From assembly GCA_947632515.1 (NCBI GenBank), contig CANRPO010000021.1, positions 1-59,288 on the forward strand: 59,288 bases of DNA. The letters are read 5' to 3'. This DNA comes from an uncultured Lachnospiraceae bacterium. Lineage in GTDB: Bacteria > Bacillota > Clostridia > Lachnospirales > Lachnospiraceae. Below the pieces are notes generated by a model. It was not told where the DNA came from, searched no databases, and was given only the letters and a program-made list of their open reading frames with translations. Position 1 is the stretch's first letter. Each line of letters begins with the position of its first letter. Below are positions 1 through 8,750 of the stretch, in pieces. The translations under genes were made by a program, and so were the position numbers.

Positions 1-938
1 GTGGAGGAGTAGAAGTGCTCCCAGAACCATATTTTCTCATAGATCGCGCTCCTGTATCCGTTGACGATATAGACCAGCGGATTCAGCTTGAAGAGCGTCT
101 TCATATTGTCGGTCGTCAGCATCTCGATATTCCAGAGGATCGGCGTCGCCCACATGCCGATCTGCAGAGCGATATTGATAATCTGCTGCAAGTCTCTGAT
201 AAAGACAACAAGGGCGCATGTGAGATAACTCATGCCAAGCACCAGAAAGAACAGGCAAAAACTGTAATAGATCAGCTGCAGCGTGTAGACGCTGGGATAA
301 TACCCGTAGCAGGCCGATACGAGCAGCAGCACCGCCGCAAAGAACACATGGATAAAGGTCGCCGCGATCACCTTGATAATCGGCAGGATGCTGATATTGA
401 ACACGACCTTTTTCACGAGGTAATTGTACTCGATCAGCGCCATCGTCCCCTGTGTGATCGCCTCCGAAAAATAAAACCACGGCACCAGCCCCGCCGTCAG
501 ATACAGAACATAGGGCACCTCAAGACCGCTGGCTACCAGCTGGCTCCTCGTGTCAAACACCTTGTCGAAGACGATCCAGTACATCACCACGGTCACCACC
601 GGCTGCGCCATGGCCCACACGATCCCGAGATAGGAGCCGGCATAGCGTTTCTTGAAATCATTTTTCGCCAGTTTCCAGATCAGCTTTCTGCTCTGAAAAA
701 GCTCCGCCGGAATCGTCATGATACGGTCGTAATATATGGCAAAAATAATACAGGTAAAAACAATGAGCACACAGCCGCTCACCTTTTTCATCTGCTCCGT
801 CACCTGATCAGCCAGAGGATTGTGATGATTCACAAGCACCAGCGCCAAAATCAAACCAAGCCCCCAGAATATAGCTACTCCTGCGGGCTTTCCAAAATAC
901 GCTTTTCTCTTGTCGGTCTCTCTCTTCTGTTCCGTCAT
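1..938 (-). CDS. ABC-2 type polysaccharide/teichoic acid export permease, partial
   Basis: Integral membrane subunit of an ABC exporter of the TagG/RfbD/Wzm class, which moves a lipid-linked glycan across the cytoplasmic membrane. The start ATG (936-938) lies downstream of an AGGAAA element, and the frame stays open to the window edge, so about 312 residues are visible and the C-terminus is missing. The N-terminus has two hydrophobic segments (about 15-35 and 50-70). The family signature follows: an LIWKLAKNDFKKRYAGSYLG-like amphipathic stretch, then WAMAQPVV. After that come polytopic segments and WATPILWN near the visible end. The extra N-terminal hydrophobic pair is longer than in typical TagG proteins. 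The partner ATPase should lie beyond the left edge. The gene sits last in the visible rhamnose/GH25 operon, which suggests that the exported polymer contains rhamnose. Family assignment is firm; the substrate is inferred. Confidence 0.85.
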   Translation of the reverse strand, partial: MTEQKRETDKRKAYFGKPAGVAIFWGLGLILALVLVNHHNPLADQVTEQMKKVSGCVLIVFTCIIFAIYYDRIMTIPAELFQSRKLIWKLAKNDFKKRYAGSYLGIVWAMAQPVVTVVMYWIVFDKVFDTRSQLVASGLEVPYVLYLTAGLVPWFYFSEAITQGTMALIEYNYLVKKVVFNISILPIIKVIAATFIHVFFAAVLLLVSACYGYYPSVYTLQLIYYSFCLFFLVLGMSYLTCALVVFIRDLQQIINIALQIGMWATPILWNIEMLTTDNMKTLFKLNPLVYIVNGYRSAIYEKIWFWEHFYSS

Positions 939-978
939 CTTCACACTTATTTCCTATCGCAAACCGTCCCGCCCGCCG

Positions 979-1542
979 TCATCGGCGGTATGTCTCCGTA
1001 AATGCGGCGAGCCCTCCATGGCGCGTGTCCTTGTCGGACAGGATCGGCTGCGTCCCGGCGGGGATGGGCCAGTCTATACCGATCTCCGGATCGTTCCAGA
1101 TAATGCCGCCCTCGTCATTCGGATGGTAGAAATCCGTGCACTTATAGGCAAATTCGGCGTAGTCTGACAGCACATAGAAACCGTGGGCAAAGTTTTTCGG
1201 GACATAGAATTGTTTCTTGTTCTCCGCCGAGAGCAGCACGCCGCACCACTTGCCGTAAGTCACGGAGCCCGGACGCAGATCCACGGCAACGTCGTACACC
1301 TCTCCGCTCAGGACGCGCACCAGCTTGTCCTGCGGATAGTTGATCTGGAAATGCAGCCCGCGCAGCACGCCCTTAACGGACGCCGACTGGTTATCCTGCA
1401 CAAAGATCCGGTCGATCCCCGCCTCTTTAAAATCGTTGTAATTGTATGTCTCCATAAAATAGCCCCTGGCGTCCCCGAACACCGTCGGCGTGATGACCTT
1501 AAGGCCCTCTATCTCACAGGTTTCCACCGTTATTTTGCCCAT
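979..1542 (-). CDS. rfbC: dTDP-4-dehydrorhamnose 3,5-epimerase
   Basis: Cytoplasmic RmlC/RfbC enzyme that epimerises dTDP-4-keto-6-deoxy-glucose at C3 and C5, the third step to dTDP-L-rhamnose. The 187 residues match the usual family length. Visible hallmarks are GDARGYFMETYN (about 23-34), VQDNQSASVKGVLRGLHFQ (about 48-66, containing the catalytic-region His), and the cupin-fold RPGSVTYGKW and FAHGFYVLSD, with a second conserved His. It lies in the same minus-strand operon as rfbA and rfbB, 20 bases after the GH25 gene. No rfbD (the final reductase) is visible in this window, so the pathway must be completed by a gene elsewhere. Confidence 0.95.
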   Translation of the reverse strand: MGKITVETCEIEGLKVITPTVFGDARGYFMETYNYNDFKEAGIDRIFVQDNQSASVKGVLRGLHFQINYPQDKLVRVLSGEVYDVAVDLRPGSVTYGKWCGVLLSAENKKQFYVPKNFAHGFYVLSDYAEFAYKCTDFYHPNDEGGIIWNDPEIGIDWPIPAGTQPILSDKDTRHGGLAAFTETYRR

Positions 1543-1562
1543 AATCCCAACATTCCTTTCCG

Positions 1563-2915
1563 TTACTCTTCATCAGACCCTGTGGGTACATTGCCGCTGT
1601 CCCCGTCGATAATGCCGGAATAGCCCGCCGCACCCTTGGCATGGTTGATCGACGTGTCGATGTTCATATAGCACACATTGAGGTCAACCCTCGTGTCTAT
1701 GCCGTCCACAATTCCCTTGGACGTGTACTGCCACATGTCAAAGTATTGGTCGTAAGTCGGCACATCCGTATATTCTGCAAGCCAGGTCTTGTATTGTGAC
1801 AGTTCTGTCATATCCAGTTGATCGTTCAGCCAGTTCTTCGACGCGTAAATGCCGGTCTCGTAACCCGCCGCAGATATTGTCTCCAGAAAAGCGGCGTGAT
1901 ACTTCGCCCGTTCCTCCGGCTCCAGACCGTCCGCGCGCCCTGTGCCGCCCGCGTTCTCACTGTCAAGAAAAACAGGGTAGTCCACGTCGTAGTCCTCGAT
2001 CAGACTGATCACCATACTGGCCTCCTCGATCGCCTCCACCTCGCTCGTGGCCTGCGTGAAGAAGTAGACGCCCACGGGAATCCCCGCCTCGATCGCTCCT
2101 TTGATGTTGCGCTCATACATGGGGTCCAGCACCAGCGCGCCGCCGGAGGCTCCCCGGTACCCGCAGCGGATGATCGCGAACTCCACGCCGTCCGCCTTCA
2201 CAGCCTCCCAGTCGATCTCTTCGTTCCACCGCGAGACGTCTATGCCGAGTTTTCCACTCTTAGCTGCAAACTCCAAATCCGTGTTCTCAGTGCCGTCGGC
2301 GTCCTGCTCCGCGCCGTTCACAGCCTTATCCTCCTTCTCCGGATCGATCTCATCCTCCGTCAGGATCAGATATTCTATGTCATCTATGACGCGGTACTCG
2401 ATCTCCTGTTTCACCTGAATAGAGGTGATCGTATTGGGTACGATGAACCCCTCCGCCTCCTCCAGCGCCACACTGTACTCTCCCGAGCGCAGCCCGTCCA
2501 GATAGATGATGCCGTCCTCGTCGGAATCCGTGTACTCTCCGACGCCCTGCACCCTGATCGTAAAAGGCGTTCCCGTCACCAGCTTGCCCACGCTGTCCAC
2601 GATCATGACGCGCAGATCCTTCGCCACGGAACTCATCATGAGGAACACTTTCCTGCCGGAGTAGCTCTCGATACTCTTAAATTTGACCTCCGGGTCAAAA
2701 AATGTCTCATCATGCAGAAAGGCAGACAAATCATCTCCTCTTTGTCCGCCGGCCGTATCTTCCTCTATGACCGCCGCCTCCTGCGCCTGTTCCTTCGGCG
2801 TCAATCCGAGCTTGCTCTTCACGGCATCAAGATTGGTCGCCGCGATCACACCGATCAGTACAACGAACATGACGATCATGGCGATCAGTGTTCTTCTCAT
2901 TTTCTTAGAGTCCAT
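1563..2915 (-). CDS. Membrane-anchored GH25 (lysozyme-type) muramidase-like protein
   Basis: About 450 residues. One N-terminal membrane segment (about 10-28) is followed by an extracytoplasmic beta-rich module (about 75-170, with a [15 protein letters not shown] motif like those of carboxypeptidase-regulatory/Cna-B folds). A C-terminal GH25 domain begins at [16 protein letters not shown]25 enzymes cleave the MurNAc-GlcNAc bond of peptidoglycan; the paired acids appear in [10 protein letters not shown] (DxE) and the WQYTSKG motif is present near the end. The ATG at 2913-2915 is chosen over an upstream TTG because GAGG lies 6-7 bases before it; this gives an 11-base overlap with rfbA and suggests translational coupling. 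It is a paralogue of the larger GH25 protein at the head of the same operon. A role in wall remodelling during glycan attachment is inferred. Confidence 0.85.
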   Translation of the reverse strand: MDSKKMRRTLIAMIVMFVVLIGVIAATNLDAVKSKLGLTPKEQAQEAAVIEEDTAGGQRGDDLSAFLHDETFFDPEVKFKSIESYSGRKVFLMMSSVAKDLRVMIVDSVGKLVTGTPFTIRVQGVGEYTDSDEDGIIYLDGLRSGEYSVALEEAEGFIVPNTITSIQVKQEIEYRVIDDIEYLILTEDEIDPEKEDKAVNGAEQDADGTENTDLEFAAKSGKLGIDVSRWNEEIDWEAVKADGVEFAIIRCGYRGASGGALVLDPMYERNIKGAIEAGIPVGVYFFTQATSEVEAIEEASMVISLIEDYDVDYPVFLDSENAGGTGRADGLEPEERAKYHAAFLETISAAGYETGIYASKNWLNDQLDMTELSQYKTWLAEYTDVPTYDQYFDMWQYTSKGIVDGIDTRVDLNVCYMNIDTSINHAKGAAGYSGIIDGDSGNVPTGSDEE

Positions 2916-3774
2916 TGGCAACCTCAACCATGTACCTGCCGTAATCCGTCTTCATCAGCGGTTCGGCCAGCTTTATGAGTTGTTCCTTTGTGATAAATCC
3001 TCTCTTATATGCGATCTCCTCTATACAGGAAATATAGAGTCCCTGTCTTTTCTGAAAAGCCGCCACAAAATCCGCCGCGTCAAGCAAAGAATCGTGATTC
3101 CCGGTATCCAGCCACGCGAAACCGCGCCCAAGCGTCTCCACATAGAGTTCGCCCATACGCAGATATTCGTTGTTGATGCTCGTGATCTCGATCTCGCCCC
3201 TGGCGGATGGTTTCACCTTCGCCGCAATCTCCACCACCCTGTTGTCATAGAAGTATAACCCCGGAACCGCATAGTTACTCTTAGGTTTCTCCGGTTTCTC
3301 CTCAATGGAGATCGCCTTGCCGCTCTCGTCAAACTCCACCACGCCGTACTCTCTCGGATCTCTGACATAGTAACCAAAAATCGTCGCCCCCGACTGTCTG
3401 GATGCAACTTCTCTCAGCACCCTGGAAAAGCTCTGCCCGTAAAAGATATTGTCGCCGAGCACCAGCGCCACGCTGTCCTCGCCGATAAAATCCGCCCCGA
3501 TAATGAACGCGTCCGCCAACCCTCTCGGCTGTTCCTGCACCGCGTACGCCATGTGGAGCCCGAGCTGGCTGCCGTCGCCGAAAAGTTCCCGGAATGTCGG
3601 GAGATCTCTGGGCGTAGAGATGATGAGGATGTCCCTGATCCCCGCCAGCATAAGAATAGACAGCGGATAGTAGATCATCGGTTTGTCATACACCGGCATG
3701 ATCTGTTTCGAGATCGCCTTGGTAAGCGGATACAGTCTCGTCCCCGAGCCGCCCGCCAGTATGATGCCTTTCAT
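2905..3774 (-). CDS. rfbA: Glucose-1-phosphate thymidylyltransferase
   Basis: RmlA/RfbA makes dTDP-glucose from dTTP and glucose-1-phosphate, the first step to dTDP-rhamnose. The 289 residues match family length. The N-terminal nucleotide-binding motif [11 protein letters not shown] (about 8-18), the [11 protein letters not shown] segment, VLGDNIFYG and [21 protein letters not shown] are all classical. The start has GGAGG five bases upstream. It lies between rfbB (27 bases upstream) and the second GH25 gene, whose start overlaps the rfbA stop, so the genes are almost certainly co-transcribed. Confidence 0.97.
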   Translation of the reverse strand: MKGIILAGGSGTRLYPLTKAISKQIMPVYDKPMIYYPLSILMLAGIRDILIISTPRDLPTFRELFGDGSQLGLHMAYAVQEQPRGLADAFIIGADFIGEDSVALVLGDNIFYGQSFSRVLREVASRQSGATIFGYYVRDPREYGVVEFDESGKAISIEEKPEKPKSNYAVPGLYFYDNRVVEIAAKVKPSARGEIEITSINNEYLRMGELYVETLGRGFAWLDTGNHDSLLDAADFVAAFQKRQGLYISCIEEIAYKRGFITKEQLIKLAEPLMKTDYGRYMVEVANGL

Positions 3775-3801
3775 AATTTCCTCCGTATCGTTTCTTAGAT
3801 T

Positions 3802-4884
3802 CTATCGATTCCTGTACATATCTTCATAATATTTCTGATAATCTCCGCTGGTCACATTGCGCATCCAGTCCTCGTGCTCGAAGAACCATTGGATCGTGCG
3901 GCGGATCCCTTCTTTGAACATTGTCTCGGGCTCCCAGCCGATCTCCGCCCTGATCTTGTCCGGCGCGATGGCGTAGCGTCTGTCGTGGCCTTTGCGGTCC
4001 TCCACATAGGTGATCAGATCCTCATTCACAAGCGCCTTGCGCGGATCGCTGTCCGGCAGCATCTCCCGCAGTGTGTCGAGTATGATATGGATGATCTCGA
4101 TATTCTGTTTCTCATTGTGGCCGCCCACATTGTAGGTCTCGAAGAGCCGCCCTTTCTCCTGCACCATATCGATCGCCTTGGCGTGATCCTCCACGTACAG
4201 CCAGTCGCGGACATTCCTGCCGTCCCCGTAGACAGGCAGTTTTTTCCCTTGCAGCGCGTTGTTGATGATGAGCGGGATCAGTTTCTCCGGGAACTGGTAC
4301 GGTCCGTAGTTGTTGGAGCAGTTGGTGATATTGGCGGGGAATTTGTAGGTGTCCATGTACGCCTTCACCAGCATATCGGAACCCGCCTTGCTGGCCGAAT
4401 ACGGGCTGCGCGGCGCATAGGGCGTCGTCTCGTAGAAATACCCGCCGTCCTCCTCGAGAGAACCGTACACCTCGTCCGTGGACACATGGAGGAACTTCTT
4501 GTCCGCCCTGAAACTGCCGTCGGGCAGCTCCCACGCCGCCTTCGCGCAGTTTAACATGACCGCCGTGCCGAGGACATTGGTCCGCACGAAGACCTCCGGG
4601 TCCTTAATACTCCTGTCCACATGGCTCTCCGCGGCGAAATGCACCACCCGGTCGATGTCGTTCTCCGCAAAGATCCCGGCGATCGCGTCCTTGTCGCAGA
4701 TGTCCGCCTTGATGAACGTATAGTTTTCCCTGTCTTCTATATCCTTCAGATTTTCCAAATTGCCCGCGTAGGTCAGGGCGTCCACATTGATGATGCGGAT
4801 GTCTGTATCGTATTTGCGGAACATATAGTGTATATAATTGGAGCCGATAAAGCCTGCCCCTCCCGTTACCAGATAAGTCCTCAT
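3802..4884 (-). CDS. rfbB: dTDP-glucose 4,6-dehydratase
   Basis: RmlB/RfbB converts dTDP-glucose to dTDP-4-keto-6-deoxyglucose with bound NAD. It is a 360-residue extended short-chain dehydrogenase. An N-terminal Rossmann motif GGAGFIGSNY is followed by HFAAESHVDRSI, the S-T-D-E-VYGSL segment, and a YSASKAGSD motif that supplies the catalytic Tyr-x3-Lys. The start is the ATG at 4882-4884, with GGAGGA seven bases upstream, rather than an in-frame ATG five codons earlier that lacks such a site. It is the second gene of the operon led by the large GH25 protein and supplies rhamnose precursors. Confidence 0.97.
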   Translation of the reverse strand: MRTYLVTGGAGFIGSNYIHYMFRKYDTDIRIINVDALTYAGNLENLKDIEDRENYTFIKADICDKDAIAGIFAENDIDRVVHFAAESHVDRSIKDPEVFVRTNVLGTAVMLNCAKAAWELPDGSFRADKKFLHVSTDEVYGSLEEDGGYFYETTPYAPRSPYSASKAGSDMLVKAYMDTYKFPANITNCSNNYGPYQFPEKLIPLIINNALQGKKLPVYGDGRNVRDWLYVEDHAKAIDMVQEKGRLFETYNVGGHNEKQNIEIIHIILDTLREMLPDSDPRKALVNEDLITYVEDRKGHDRRYAIAPDKIRAEIGWEPETMFKEGIRRTIQWFFEHEDWMRNVTSGDYQKYYEDMYRNR

Positions 4885-4938
4885 GCCTGTGTCCTCCATT
4901 CGTATCTATTATGGGTTAGCAGCCCTGAAATTGCAAGC

Positions 4939-7863
4939 CTAATAATTCAGATAGCAGATGTTCATATCCACATTGCCGCTGATGCCGCTGACCTTGCCCT
5001 TGGACGAATACTGCCACATATCATAGCGGGTCGCCGTGTAAGTGGGCGCCGCCGCGTACTGCGCCAGCCAGATCTTGTAGCCCGTCAGACTGGACGTATT
5101 GATCTGCTCGGAAAACCAGTTCTTGTTGGAGTACACGCCCGCCGAGTAGCCGGAGTTCTGCACCGTCTGGCAGAACGCCTGACACACCGCGGTCCTCGCG
5201 CTGCTGCCGATGCCGTCGCCGCGGCCTCCGCTGGCCTCCACGTCGATGAAGATCGGATACTCCAGACCGTACCCCTTGACCAGATTCAGCGCCATGGACG
5301 CCTCCTCCACCGCCTCCACCTCGTTGACCGCCTGACTGTAAATATACACGCCTACCTTGATCCCGGCCGCCTTCGCGCCCTTGATGTTGCTCGCGAACTT
5401 GGGATCCTCCACCAGAACGCCCGTGGAATATCCGCGGTAGCCGCAGCGGATGATGGCGTAGGACACGCCCGCGTTTTTCACCGCGTTCCAGTCGATGCTG
5501 CCGTTGTGCTTGGACACGTCGATCCCCATGGAGCCAGAGCCCGCCGAGAGCTTGCCGTCGCTGCCGAAATTGTACTTGGCCCCCTGAATCACCTGTTCTC
5601 CCGTCACATAGTTTCCGTCCTTGTCGAAGAAATACACATGCCCGTCTATGGTCTGCCAGCCCGTGTACCTATACAGGGATTTGGCGAGATAAAACTTGTC
5701 CGCCGTGTAGTAATCGGCATAGGTCGCCTCGACGTACTTGCCGTCTTTTTTGATATAGATCTGGTTGCCGTTCTTATCCTTGAGTTTTGTTTTGTTGTCG
5801 CCCGCCAGATCCTTGACGACCTTCACTTCCCACTCCTTTGAGGCGTCGCCGCACTTCGCCGTGATCTTCACGGTACCCGCCGCGATCCCCTTCACGGTGA
5901 CGGAGGCGCTGTCGCTCTTGTCGATCTTGGCGATCTTCTCATCGCTGCTCGTCCATGAGATAGCGCCGCCCTCCGGGGTGGTCTTTCCCTTGATCGTGAT
6001 CTTATCGCCCACCTTGACGGTCTTTTCACCGCTCAGTTCGATCGCCGTGTATTTCGTATTCTCGACTTTGACCGTGACCTGAGCCGAGGCGTCCGTGCCC
6101 TCGTACTTCGCGACAATCTCTACGGTACCCGCCGCCTTTGCCGTCAGCTTGCCGCTGTCGGCATCGATCTCCACCACTTTCGTATCGCTGCTGCTCCACT
6201 TGACCTTACCGCCCCCGGGCGTGGTCTCGGCTTTCGCCTGACCGCTCGCTCCGACCGTGAGCGTCGACGGGCAGTCGGTTATCCTGACTTTGTATTCTGT
6301 CTGCGCCGACGCTTTGCCCTGACAGCCTGACACGTCGTCCTTGCAGACCGGACAACTCCGGTTTGGTTTGCCTGACTCGCATTTGATCTCGCAGTTACAG
6401 ATGGGTGCGGCCACCTTACATTTCGACGGGTCTTCCTTGCAGACAGGGCAGCTCTCGTTCCTGCTTCCGTCCGTACAGTGCGTGGTGCAGCTGCATTCTT
6501 TCGGCGCCTCTCTGCCCTCGCACTTGCTGACGTCCTTCTGACACACAGGGCAGTCCGCCTTCCTGCTGCTCTCGGTACACTTGACGCTGTCCTGACAGTT
6601 GCACTTCTCCTCCGGCGGCTGCGTATTCTCGGATACCGAAACCATCTTCATGAACCCGCCGATCACCGCGCTCACCTTCGCCGGGTCGGGGATGTCGTCT
6701 TTTTTGATCTCCTCATAGTTGTCGTCTGAATCGATGGGCGTCTTCGTGGATTCCACCCACTCCACCGTGTCGGTCAGCTGGGATTCCACCACCGTATTCT
6801 CGACCACCTTCTCCTCCGCCGCCACGTTGATCTCGGACTCGTCCTTGATCTCGTCTGCCACATCGACCTTCTTATACGCTATCTGATCTGTGACCTTGAC
6901 GCTGACCGCGGCAGCCGGCAGCTTATACTTCGCGTACTCCCCGCCGCTCAGCGGTCTGGCCGTCACGCTGTAGGTCCCCGCAGCCACGCCCGTCTGATAG
7001 ATGATGCCGTCCTTGTCATCGTCTTTCAGATCAAAGGTCTTGTCTCCCTTTACTTCCACCTCAAAAGGCACGCCGGAGATCAGTTTTCCCGTGGCCTTGT
7101 TTACGAACTTGATCTTTAAGTCGGACTGGATCGATGTGAGATTCAGCGTCACCTCGATCACATCGCTCTTTTCGGCCTCTTCCTCCTGCTGATTTTCCTG
7201 TTCTTCTTCCTCCGTCTCCAGCATTCCCGCCAGTTTGGCCGACTCGGATACCGCCAAAAGCCCGCCCTCGCCGATGACGGAGATCCCTTCCACCTCTTCG
7301 CCGATCGACGCGAAAGCCTCCACCTGTCTCTCAACGGACTTGGCATTGACAAAAAGCGCGCCTGTCACGATCACTCCGGCAATGACAAGGACGCCGAACA
7401 TAGCGACTACCATATCCAGCGTGCTCATATCCGCCAGAAAATCTCTGAAACGCGCGATTACGCCCGTCCGCTCGTCATCATACTCATACTCGTCATCTTC
7501 ATCCTCGTCCTCATAGTACTCGTCGTCGTCCTCTTCTTCGTCCTCGTAGTACGCGTCGTCCTCATCGTCTTCTTCGTAATATTCTTCCTCGTCGTCTATA
7601 TCATCCTCATCTTCCTCATCGTCGTCATCCTCGTCCCGATAGCGAAGAGCTTTTTTCGACGAGCCTGCGCGGGTACTTTTCTGTTCGCTCCGGTAAGTCT
7701 CAATCGTCTCGTCGTCCAGACACAAAAATTCCAGTGTGTCGTCCGTCACACTGTCCTCATCCTCCTCGTCGAAACGGCCGTCCGCAAGAACCTCCTCCAA
7801 TTCTATTTCCTGCTTTGTGTTCTTCTTTATATTTTTGTTTGTACCGTTCTTCCTGCCCTGCAT
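4939..7863 (-). CDS. Large membrane-anchored GH25 protein with acidic tail, Cys-rich repeats and Ig-like domains
   Basis: 974 residues. In order: a cytoplasmic N-terminus with an Asp/Glu/Tyr-rich tract (about 76-131); one membrane segment (about 150-173); a beta-rich module (about 235-330, GIIYQTGVAAGTYSV) shared with the smaller GH25 protein; three Cys-rich repeats (about 421-449, 457-482, 489-514), each with a CPVC core; two BIG2-like domains (about 525-600 and 605-683); a short wall-binding-like repeat (WQTIDGHVYFFDKDGNYVTG); and a C-terminal GH25 domain from about 779. The GH25 acids are visible in FIDVEASGG (about 872-880) and WQYSSKG closes the fold. It is probably a peptidoglycan hydrolase held at the outer membrane face. 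ATG 7861-7863 has GGAGG four bases upstream and is the first gene of its operon, with a TTGATG-17-TATAAT promoter. Confidence 0.88.
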   Translation of the reverse strand: MQGRKNGTNKNIKKNTKQEIELEEVLADGRFDEEDEDSVTDDTLEFLCLDDETIETYRSEQKSTRAGSSKKALRYRDEDDDDEEDEDDIDDEEEYYEEDDEDDAYYEDEEEDDDEYYEDEDEDDEYEYDDERTGVIARFRDFLADMSTLDMVVAMFGVLVIAGVIVTGALFVNAKSVERQVEAFASIGEEVEGISVIGEGGLLAVSESAKLAGMLETEEEEQENQQEEEAEKSDVIEVTLNLTSIQSDLKIKFVNKATGKLISGVPFEVEVKGDKTFDLKDDDKDGIIYQTGVAAGTYSVTARPLSGGEYAKYKLPAAAVSVKVTDQIAYKKVDVADEIKDESEINVAAEEKVVENTVVESQLTDTVEWVESTKTPIDSDDNYEEIKKDDIPDPAKVSAVIGGFMKMVSVSENTQPPEEKCNCQDSVKCTESSRKADCPVCQKDVSKCEGREAPKECSCTTHCTDGSRNESCPVCKEDPSKCKVAAPICNCEIKCESGKPNRSCPVCKDDVSGCQGKASAQTEYKVRITDCPSTLTVGASGQAKAETTPGGGKVKWSSSDTKVVEIDADSGKLTAKAAGTVEIVAKYEGTDASAQVTVKVENTKYTAIELSGEKTVKVGDKITIKGKTTPEGGAISWTSSDEKIAKIDKSDSASVTVKGIAAGTVKITAKCGDASKEWEVKVVKDLAGDNKTKLKDKNGNQIYIKKDGKYVEATYADYYTADKFYLAKSLYRYTGWQTIDGHVYFFDKDGNYVTGEQVIQGAKYNFGSDGKLSAGSGSMGIDVSKHNGSIDWNAVKNAGVSYAIIRCGYRGYSTGVLVEDPKFASNIKGAKAAGIKVGVYIYSQAVNEVEAVEEASMALNLVKGYGLEYPIFIDVEASGGRGDGIGSSARTAVCQAFCQTVQNSGYSAGVYSNKNWFSEQINTSSLTGYKIWLAQYAAAPTYTATRYDMWQYSSKGKVSGISGNVDMNICYLNY

Positions 7864-7976
7864 TTTTCCTCCATTCCGAATCCGTGCCGCGCTCTGCGGC
7901 CCGACAGTCCGACCGTCCTTTTCCTCTCTGTCGGGTCGTCCTTATGTAAACCCTTATTTTTTAACAATTTTGTATT

Positions 7977-8005
7977 ATTATATCATAGAACTGCGATAAC
8001 ATCAA
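7977..8005 (-). promoter_or_regulatory. Sigma-A-type promoter for the GH25/rhamnose operon
   Basis: On the minus strand a TTGATG -35 (8000-8005) is separated by 17 bases from a perfect TATAAT -10 (7977-7982). It lies about 115 bases before the large GH25 start. The 7864-8193 stretch holds no gene that I can support; it contains this promoter and the divergent one at 8107-8135. Confidence 0.7.
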
Positions 8006-8106
8006 GGTTATTTCCTATTCTTCCGATTTTCGTAAGATTTACATAATATTTGTATGATTGCGCGATATTTTACATCGCCAAAACCGCCAAATTCCGTTAA
8101 AACTTC

Positions 8107-8135
8107 TTGACTTTATCAACCATAACTGACACAAT
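8107..8135 (+). promoter_or_regulatory. Promoter for the zinc-ribbon gene
   Basis: TTGACT (8107-8112), a 17-base spacer, then CACAAT (8130-8135). The -35 box is near consensus and the -10 is weaker. It is placed about 60 bases before the chosen ATG at 8194 and is divergent from the GH25 promoter. Confidence 0.5.
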
Positions 8136-8193
8136 ACAAGTGCAACGGTACAAATTCAACAGTGGTTTTTGTATTAGAAAAGGGGATTTTACT

Positions 8194-8517
8194 ATGATGT
8201 ACATGCACTACTGTAAGCGTTGCCATCGGGTTTACATGCTGAACGGGCACAAACAGCGCTGCCCCAAATGCCGTGAGCGCATCACGGAACTAAAAATCAC
8301 ATACATGGATTATGTCACCATGGATAAGGAGGCGAGGGAACAATTCAGCGACTGCTGTGCGGACGATGAACAGCTGTCACATCTGAGTACTACATACCGT
8401 ATGTATAAGTACAGCAAATGGTACAAAGAACTGCAGCGCCAGTTTCCGCCTACCACGATTATCACATATCCTATGGCAGACAGAACCCCGACGGAAAACG
8501 CAATGTCCATGGTCTGA
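8194..8517 (+). CDS. Small zinc-ribbon protein of unknown function
   Basis: About 107 residues. The N-terminus carries two CxxC pairs (YCKRCHRVY and CPKCRERI) about 14 residues apart, which would form a zinc ribbon. The remainder is a charged, probably helical region without membrane segments, so the protein is likely cytoplasmic. The start is ATG 8194, preceded by AAAAGGGG; an upstream in-frame ATG at 8107 overlaps the proposed promoter and lacks a binding site. It is a single-gene unit between its own promoter and a strong terminator hairpin. Function is unknown; proteins of this size with one ribbon are often nucleic-acid or partner binding. Confidence 0.75.
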   Translation: MMYMHYCKRCHRVYMLNGHKQRCPKCRERITELKITYMDYVTMDKEAREQFSDCCADDEQLSHLSTTYRMYKYSKWYKELQRQFPPTTIITYPMADRTPTENAMSMV

Positions 8518-8538
8518 TGCCATGTGGCAGACCCGTCT

Positions 8539-8583
8539 GAGAGCGACGTCCGGAATCTTCGGATCTCCGGCGCCGCTCTCTTT
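8539..8583 (+). terminator. Strong hairpin terminator after the zinc-ribbon gene
   Basis: GAGAGCG (8539-8545) pairs with CGCTCTC (8574-8580). An inner CCGGA/TCCGG stem and an ATC-TTCG-GAT tip complete a long hairpin, followed by a short T run. It lies 22 bases after the stop codon. Confidence 0.75.
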
Positions 8584-8750
8584 CGCTTCCGCCATTGCTC
8601 CGCTGTCCGCTATAACCATATCGAAACATTTTCTTAAAAAAAACAGAAATCATGGATTTTTCATTATTTTCATAGTAAAATGGTGGAAGAATCTTCACAG
8701 AACGACAGGCAAAACACAGAATGGGGAAACTCCCCGAAATGGAGGACGCA

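Noticed and set aside
979..3774. Search for rfbD (dTDP-4-dehydrorhamnose reductase) to complete the rhamnose pathway
   Set aside because: No ORF in the window has the reductase pattern; the SDR proteins present are clearly RfbB and a UDP-uronate epimerase. The gene is presumed to lie elsewhere.
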